A DNA stretch of 64,000 bases from Porites lobata. Its lineage: Eukaryota > Cnidaria > Anthozoa > Scleractinia > Poritidae. The notes under the pieces were generated by a model. The model made no database searches and was not told the DNA's origin. It worked only from the letters and a program-made list of their open reading frames with translations. The position numbers and the translations under genes were made by a program. The DNA lies in contig CALNXK010000023.1 of NCBI GenBank assembly GCA_942486035.1, positions 3,097,501 through 3,161,500 on the forward strand, read 5' to 3'. Shown here piece after piece: positions 57,802 through 64,000 of this stretch (within the stretch, counting starts at the first letter, position 1; every line of letters begins with the position of its first letter).

Positions 57802-60800
57802 TTAATTATCCTCTCCAGGGATCTTGGTCTGCACTGGTGCCACGGTGCAAGCTTCGTCGTACCTGCCACACGACCAAGAGGTACCTTCTTTCGGCTTCAG
57901 ACAAATAAAACAGAATTCTTTGCCACATCGACAGTGCATGTGCTTGCACGCTTCCACGTGCTCAATAAGCATGCCGCAAGATAGGCATGCGCGGAGAGAG
58001 GGGCAGCCCACAACTCCCACGATGGTCTTCCTCTGACAGTTACGCAGAATCCTGAGGCGTTTGTCTTCGCCTGAACAATCCTCGTTTCCTTGGAAGAGAA
58101 GTAAAAAAATCAGTTTTTTTGTAAACTGAGAAATGTCAGTACAGCTTGTAAGGCAGTATATTTGGAAAATAATGGTGGACGGAACCTTGATGTAAATTTA
58201 TTTAATATACAGTGGCACCTCTTTTTTGAGACACCCCTATTCAAGGAAAATCTCCATTCAGGGAACACAAAATCTGGTCCCTTACAAATGTTCACATAAC
58301 CTTTGTATTTGTTACCTCTATTGAAGGGACACCTCTATTCAGAAGAAAGGGACACTTTTTCTGGGTCCCGAAACCCACATTTATCCTCCATTCAGGGGCC
58401 ACCTTAACAATCAGAAAGTGACTGACCACTTGTTGATAAGTTTAAGTGTACACTAGTCACAATGGTGACAAATTTAAAAATACCGATGTACTGTACTTGT
58501 GGGAATTCAACACACATCACTGCAGAGATTTAATCATGATTTTTCATACATTATCTAGCTGCTTGAAATTATGACTGCAGCAGATTCCAAGGTAGAATAG
58601 GAGAAAAAAAATTATTTGTTGGATAATCATTAAAAAAAAAGCCCGACCTCCATTCTGGGGACACTTGTCTTGGTCCCGAGCGTGTCAACTGAATAAAGGT
58701 TCCACTGTATTTTGAAACTCAATTCTTCACCCCTTTTCCAGTTTTTACACGAACAAGGAGTAGAGTATTTGATAACTCATGGTGAGAAACCTACCACACT
58801 TAGTAGTGCAGGAGTCATTGGACCATTCATGTAGACAATGCCAGCAGAAATCGTAAGACTTTTTCTTATCTTTGCTGCATAGCGGACAAACTACTCTGAT
58901 GTGTTTTTTGTTGCTTCTTTCCACCATTGAGTTGCATTTAGGACATTCCTGAATGCCCATTGCCTTGATCAAGTAATTCTTGGAAATCTTCTTCTCAAAC
59001 TCCCCAATTTCAGCATCTGTCAAAACGGCCAAGCGTCTGACATCTATGTAGTCCCATTCCGCACCGCAATAGACCGGCGGCTGGTCCTGGCTTATGTAAG
59101 GACAAAAAAATCGCGACCGACCTGCACCTAAGAGGCTGCGGCAATATATAGTCAGGGATTCAGGAGCTGCAGGGATACAATAATGACAAAAATATGGTAA
59201 AATTTCACAGAGATGATCAACTAAAAACAAACGGAATAGTCTTGATTATTTTCTTTTACCCAGTTCAACTGTCTGCTTAGAAGGGAAGGAAGGGGGTCCT
59301 ACTTCTCCAGGTTCCCTTCCCAAGATTATCCTTTCATCTTTAATCGCTATATTGTTCTAGCAATGCATTGAATTATTGCAGTGTGTTTGATGAGAAAGGG
59401 GGCAGTTTCCATTCGCCACTCTTCTCTTTCACAACATTTTTGCCCTGCTCTCCCGGCGATAAAACTGCTTGTTTCCCTTCTTTGGACCCCCTTTACTGGT
59501 CGCTTTTGCCACAACCTCTCCCCCAGGGCTTTTCATGAGGTGGGATGTTTCAGTTCCCGCAGGCCGACCGGCTCATCTTCAGCTGAAGGCCGAGGCCACG
59601 AGTGGCGAAAGGCTTGACCGAATATGGAAACCGCGCATGAAAAGTCTCTGGTACTCCGTGTACTCGCCAAAGCCCTTTTTAATGAAAAAAACTAACTCCT
59701 CTTTACGCTTCTCTTTCCACCTCCTCCCTTGTAATTGCTGAACTTAAGGGAAAAGCCCTGTTGACGATGTTGTTTGCCGATGGCTCAAGCATATGTTCCA
59801 AAGATTTTAATAGCCACTTAACAACACCTCTACCATCAAACCGGTCGCTCAAATGCTTTAAACTCTCTAAATGACGAAAATGTAATGTCGTGGTTTTCTT
59901 TCTAGCCTATCAGCTCTTTCATGAACGCATACCAGCTTTGTGGAATTGAACAAGGATCAACAAAGCGTGGCTCTGATTAGCCACTTACTTATAGCGTGCC
60001 CGCAAGGCATTTTGGCCCTTTTATTTTCTGGGTCATCATCCCACGTAATCATATCCGGGGCATCCGTCAATTCCACTGCGTCATCCAGTTCTTTGACAGG
60101 GGGTATGCTTGATTGGTTTGAGCCACCCAGTAGACGAAGTATCAAGAACACATTAGACTCATTCTGCATTCCGTAGTCAGAAAGACGTTTGCCAATCTCC
60201 AGCTGTTTTGTGGTGTAGACAGCTCGCATTACATCGATTGGTATGCCATCAGTCTTTGCAGACACCATTGTTAAAAATTCCTTCACGGTTGCATCCTACA
60301 AAGATGAGCTTTAAATGTTAAGGTGGAGTCCGTGACCATTTTTGTAGCCCACCACTGATCCCCCTCCACTGACCCCCCCCCCCCCCCCCCGATCCCCCTC
60401 CAGCCTGATCTCCCCTCCGCCGGGCATACCTAGCAAATGAGTTGACCGTTTGTCCGATTTCACCAGAGGTAGTTATCTTTTCCTTATATGCACGTGTTCC
60501 ACGACACCAGTTCATTTTTTAAAAAAGAGGTCAAGACTAGAAACTCACAACTTAGGCATATTAGTTTTGATCAAAAATTGACAATTAAGACAATCCTCAG
60601 CCTGGAGGGACTTGAGCTTAGTCTTGAACTATGAATACGATATTTTCTCTTCTTTGTCTTACGGCCAGAAAGTTCATGATGCTTATTTTGCCATAAGAGA
60701 GTACGGTGAGACAAAAAAATAGAAATTTTATTTTCGACTTAAGGGGTTTAAAGGCCTGGTCGACTGGGTCAAAGGTGTGTTCGGAGAATATTATCGACTG

Positions 60801-61981
60801 GCAATGTCTCTCGCTAAGATCTCAACGTAAAAGATTAATCTGAGATCTTCTTGTTCCTTAACGTTTAATTATGCTCACGTGATGTGCACTTGACGAAAAA
60901 TTTATAATATATAAAGGAAATTGTAGCCTTATTGGTGGATAGATAAATTAGCGTTTCTGATAGAGGATACATTGCGGTTACCGGGACACTTTTACCGTGA
61001 TAAATGAGAAAATGTTATTGCTTGATTTCTTCGTCACCAATTTGTCAATTATTTAAAATTTTCAGAAAATGGGTCACATGACATATCAGGTGTCTTAACA
61101 ACACGATATTTATACACTTTAAAATGTTAAGGACGATGATTTCATTATGTGTGCCAAATTTAATTCAACGCCATCCATTATGCCGAAGTCATAACCAATA
61201 AATCATTTGCTAGACCCAGGCCTTAAACTACTTGAGAGTAACACCCTCAAAGCAGCTGTTCCACAGAATGTCAATGATCGTACGTACACTACCGCATACA
61301 ACCCCGCGAATAGCTCGAAGATCACTGTACGTGATAAGGACGGACTGTCACAAAATCAGCCTGCGCGGTTTCCCATAATACTGTTCGACCTCTGGATTAC
61401 TGTTACTCTCTCGCTTGGTTGTCAAGTCTTCGCACATTTCCTGTTTTACGTCACCACTCGTTTCATACTTGCAGGCGTTTCTTTGCTTGAGTATCAGCCC
61501 TTTTCTCTTCTCCTTTTCCCCCCAGAAAAGCCTGATACTCAAATTACTTCATCTTTACCCGACGATTCCGTGCGACAAAATGTTTAAGCAAATCGATCAA
61601 GTTTGCTGGTATACTTCTTATTTTAATTTTTGTGGTTTCCTTTGTGTACACGTGGACTCGCCGGAATTTTCGCCTTCTGGGCGAATCCCTGCGAGGCAAT
61701 AAGACAAAATGCTCTTGAAGAATCCAGAGGTAAACTGACTAAGCGAATCAAAGGTGACCATTTTTTCCTCTACTTTCGAGTACAGAACCTGTGTTCTCGA
61801 TCCTCAGAAGACCTGTCCTGACCTGTTGGAAAATTTCTGCGACGTTTTATCTTAGAAATCGCGAAATCTGTCCCATCCATTTTCTCGCAAAATTATAAGA
61901 AATGTTTACCTTGTGAATGTTGATAGTGGTTACGCCTCCTTGCACACCATGCACGAAGATTTGAATTGTTGATGGGGCCAT
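57802..61981 (-). CDS. UBL-RBR E3 ubiquitin-protein ligase
   Basis: Four exons on the minus strand: 61981-61910, 60295-59989, 59166-58795 and 58088-57802. All have AG/GT borders and matching phases, and give 345 residues. Residues about 5-80 are a ubiquitin-like domain (IQIFVHGVQGG, LSDYGMQNES, LILRLLGG). Then come a reduced RING1 (MPCGH at 120-124, CPYI, YCGAEW), an IBR at about 200-250 (ECPKCNSMVER, CPLC, FCWHCLHEW) and RING2/Rcat at about 280-320 (CPSLRACLSCGMLIEHVEAC). C298 in EACKHMHC is at the position of the catalytic Cys that takes ubiquitin from E2 in parkin-type RBR ligases. The domain order resembles parkin but lacks its RING0. RING1 has fewer clear zinc ligands than usual. The physiological substrate cannot be told. 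A MITE lies in intron 3 and another in intron 1. Confidence 0.88.
58210..58707. mobile_element. Tc1/mariner-type MITE (CAGTGG ends, TA duplication) in RBR intron 3
   Basis: CAGTGGCACCTCTTT at 58210 and inverted AAAGGTTCCACTG ending at 58707, each flanked by TA. The interior repeats phrases such as CCTCTATTCA and GGGACAC and has no coding frame. Confidence 0.7.
60746..61228. mobile_element. 480-bp MITE in RBR intron 1
   Basis: TTTAAAGGCCTGGTCGACTG at about 60746 is matched by inverted GCTAGACCCAGGCCTTAAAC ending at about 61228. There is no coding content. A C-rich low-complexity run (20 or so C around 60370-60390) lies between it and exon 2. Confidence 0.6.
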
Positions 61982-64000
61982 GATCAGAGGAGAATATTTT
62001 TTATCCGACAACAGCTTACGGAGGAAAAGCAATGAAAGACTATTCAACCTTTTTTTCACAGATTACTAGATTGCAGAGAATTATGAGCCCGATCGAGAAC
62101 TGCACGACCCGCTCAGAACAATAACTTCCGCAGAACTGCGAACACTGCTAAGAGTACTTGGTTTCTTGATCGCAATCATGCAATATAAATAGAGATCGAG
62201 GTCATTTGAAGGGAAAATTCCCATATTTTGTCATGTGAACTTCAGGTTATAAGACGGACCAAACTCACTAATTGTGTAGATTTCTGGTTAGCTTGAGAAT
62301 TCCTCTAATTCTTAAACACAGCTTTCCTCCTCAAATCATTACAAGGCGCATATTGCGTATTTTATTTAAAGAAATTGCTTATGGCTCAGTCTGAAGGCTT
62401 GTGTTCTCGAAACAGCAGATGGATCGGAGAACCTGGGGATTCCCCTGATCATTATCCGTGGTGCGCGTGTGTTTTGTTTTTCCTTTAGTTACGATCATAA
62501 CAAGTACATTTTTACTTGTTAAAACGAAACGAAATGTTTTGTGGAATGGAAGAAATTCTAAAATATTTTCATATACAGAGCAGAGTATACCTGCGTCTTA
62601 TTTACATATGGTAATACCGCGGGGTCACGTCGCGCCACGGAGTATTTTAAAAACCACTCCGTCATGATAACTAAACAAGGAAATTGAAAAGGGATTTTTC
62701 CCTTGTGAATTTCCAGGTATTACTGTCAAACTGCAGTCTTCTTCTGTCAGTTCTCTTCGAATCGAAGATTTGAGAGTTTGATAATGTCGGAAATCTGTCT
62801 TTTTGGCCATCTCGGTATCGTTCAAAAAAAGTTTACCCATGTTTTGTGAATCCGTTTTAAGCTCCAGCGTCTTTTTTTTTTGCATAATTGAAAGGTACAA
62901 ACGAAAAGCGAAAATGGCTTGGGAATTTCCCAACGCTGTTTAGGGGTTTTCCCGATTTGACAAGATCTCTTCCTTTGTGTGGGTCGATTCGCTTATAGGA
63001 GTAAAAGCTTTGACTACTCAATCGATATTTTTTGGGTAAATTCTTGCAGATGCAATGAGTCTACAAAGGGAATTCCTTTCAAGGTAAGGAAATTAGCGCC
63101 AATTAGACTCAGTACTTGTCAGGGGGCTGAAGGCCCGTTCTGATTATTCGCTAGTTTACCACTATTAAACTTATGGATTATTTCTTTATGCGAACAAACT
63201 TGTACTGATATATAGGCAACCTACGTGTCTTCAACAAGCAAAAACAACAACAACAACAACCTTTATTTGTTACGTCCAAATAGAGAATTGTACATTTTTT
63301 CGATAGCTAATGAAAAGAAGAGATGAAATTGTTACATAGAATTACGCATTATGATAACCAAGATGTCTAGTATAGAAGCTAAATTAATATACCTTTTCGT
63401 GCTAGCGCCTACACAGTGGTGACAGGTAACAGTAGCAACGAAAAAAAAAAATACAAAATAAGTAAGTAAATAACATACACGCTATCGGCGGGGGAAAACT
63501 CCGTTATATAAGCCATATTGGTATGTGCCGCCCCAAAGGGTATGGTTTTTGCGCCGTTTTGGTCTGATTACTGGTATATATTTTGCCCATTTTGGTCTGA
63601 AATCGGGTATGGTTTTCGAGGGAACTACGGTTAAGTGCATGGATGTGTTCGTCGTTTCAATTCCAAATGAATAAGAAAGAAAGTGTAATATGCCAATTCG
63701 AAATAGATTGAAATCTTTCTTTTTTTGTTCCGAATCTCAGCAATGATGACATAATTTCTGTCTATGTAAACATGTATGGTGCGTTTTGTGACCACCTCCA
63801 CGTCTGAAAACAGGCATGAATTTTAGAAGCCAGGTCTGAAAACGGGTGGTCAAACAGGGTCAGGATTCTGAGAACTGGGCGGCACATCCCCACTAAGAAT
63901 TCCGAGGAGTACCCCCGGGCACACTATACATTATATGGAGAAAAAAACGAACATGGTCAATTTTTAAATTGTCTAACCAGTAGATGATGTTTTACTAAGC
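61982..64000. other. Upstream flank of the RBR gene and spacer
   Basis: No gene that I can support. The plus-strand frame 61207-61587 and the minus-strand frame 62625-62933 have no family match or convincing splice context. An (AAC)n run at about 63240-63258 is followed by CTTTATTTGT, a pattern seen at retroelement 3' ends. The 63500-63925 repeat is listed separately. Confidence 0.45.
63500..63925. repeat. Dispersed repeat, copy B (related to 14100-14440)
   Basis: Contains GTCTGAAAACAGGCATGAAT, GCCAGGTCTGAAAACGGGT, GGTCAGGATTCTGAGAACTG and GGCGGCACATCCCC, the same order and orientation as copy A. This copy extends further to the left, with repeated GTTTTGGTCTGA phrases. Confidence 0.55.

Noticed and set aside
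60360..60415. Pyrimidine-rich C run as a CRISPR or regulatory repeat
   Set aside because: Simple low-complexity cytosine tract without repeat-spacer structure.
61207..61587. 126-residue plus-strand frame beside the RBR first exon
   Set aside because: Begins within the end of a MITE, with no family match and composition like spacer.
62625..62933. 102-residue minus-strand frame
   Set aside because: No recognised domain, no splice support and poor coding bias.

Overview
The window is animal nuclear DNA, most likely from a cnidarian and probably a stony coral. This is an inference. It rests on intron-rich genes with animal signatures (a TAO kinase with a coiled-coil tail, FHIT, a CCDC86/CGR1-like protein, a UBL-RBR ubiquitin ligase), an NLR-like gene with an N-terminal nucleoside-phosphorylase domain, AT-rich spacers, and DIRS and Penelope-like retroelements among many short TIR elements. 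I see no bacterial-type operons, ribosome binding sites or CRISPR.

Layout. 1-2.7 kb is AT-rich sequence without recognised genes. 2748-4527 (-) is the 5' exon of an unrecognised acidic protein. 4.5-8.5 kb is intergenic with small repeats. 8563-23732 (-) is a complete TAO (Ste20-like) kinase of 22 coding exons; every junction joins in phase to give 938 residues. 23.8-27.3 kb is its upstream region, with candidate 5' non-coding exons. A purine-rich degenerate repeat lies at 27.6-28.4 kb. 28930-31404 (-) is a four-exon CCDC86/CGR1-like gene, head to head with an intronless FHIT gene at 31503-31982 (+) across a 98-base shared promoter. 32-41 kb is gene-poor and contains a 1.9-kb near-perfect palindrome flanked by TTAA, plus a 0.9-kb TA-flanked TIR element. 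41033-55406 (-) is reconstructed as one three-exon gene for a PNP-NACHT-LRR protein of 1215 residues. 57802-61981 (-) is a four-exon UBL-RBR E3 ligase of 345 residues. The rest, to 64 kb, is repeats and spacer.

The most interesting item is the PNP-NACHT-LRR gene. A nucleoside-phosphorylase/nucleosidase domain of the type known as a cell-autonomous immune effector (ATP nucleosidase) in bacterial defence systems, and found in eukaryotic proteins with immune-like architecture, is joined in phase to a NACHT ATPase and leucine-rich repeats. Its two introns hold nested transposons. Intron 1 has a Penelope-like element inside a relative of the TTAA palindrome. Intron 2 has a DIRS retrotransposon inside a TIR element. 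These insertions hide the exon connection, so automatic annotation is likely to split the gene.

The host genes are independent transcription units. TAO kinase acts in stress and MAPK/Hippo signalling, CCDC86 in ribosome biogenesis, FHIT in dinucleoside polyphosphate turnover, and the RBR ligase in ubiquitylation. The NLR and RBR genes are neighbours on the same strand and may both belong to innate immunity, but nothing in the sequence shows that they work together.
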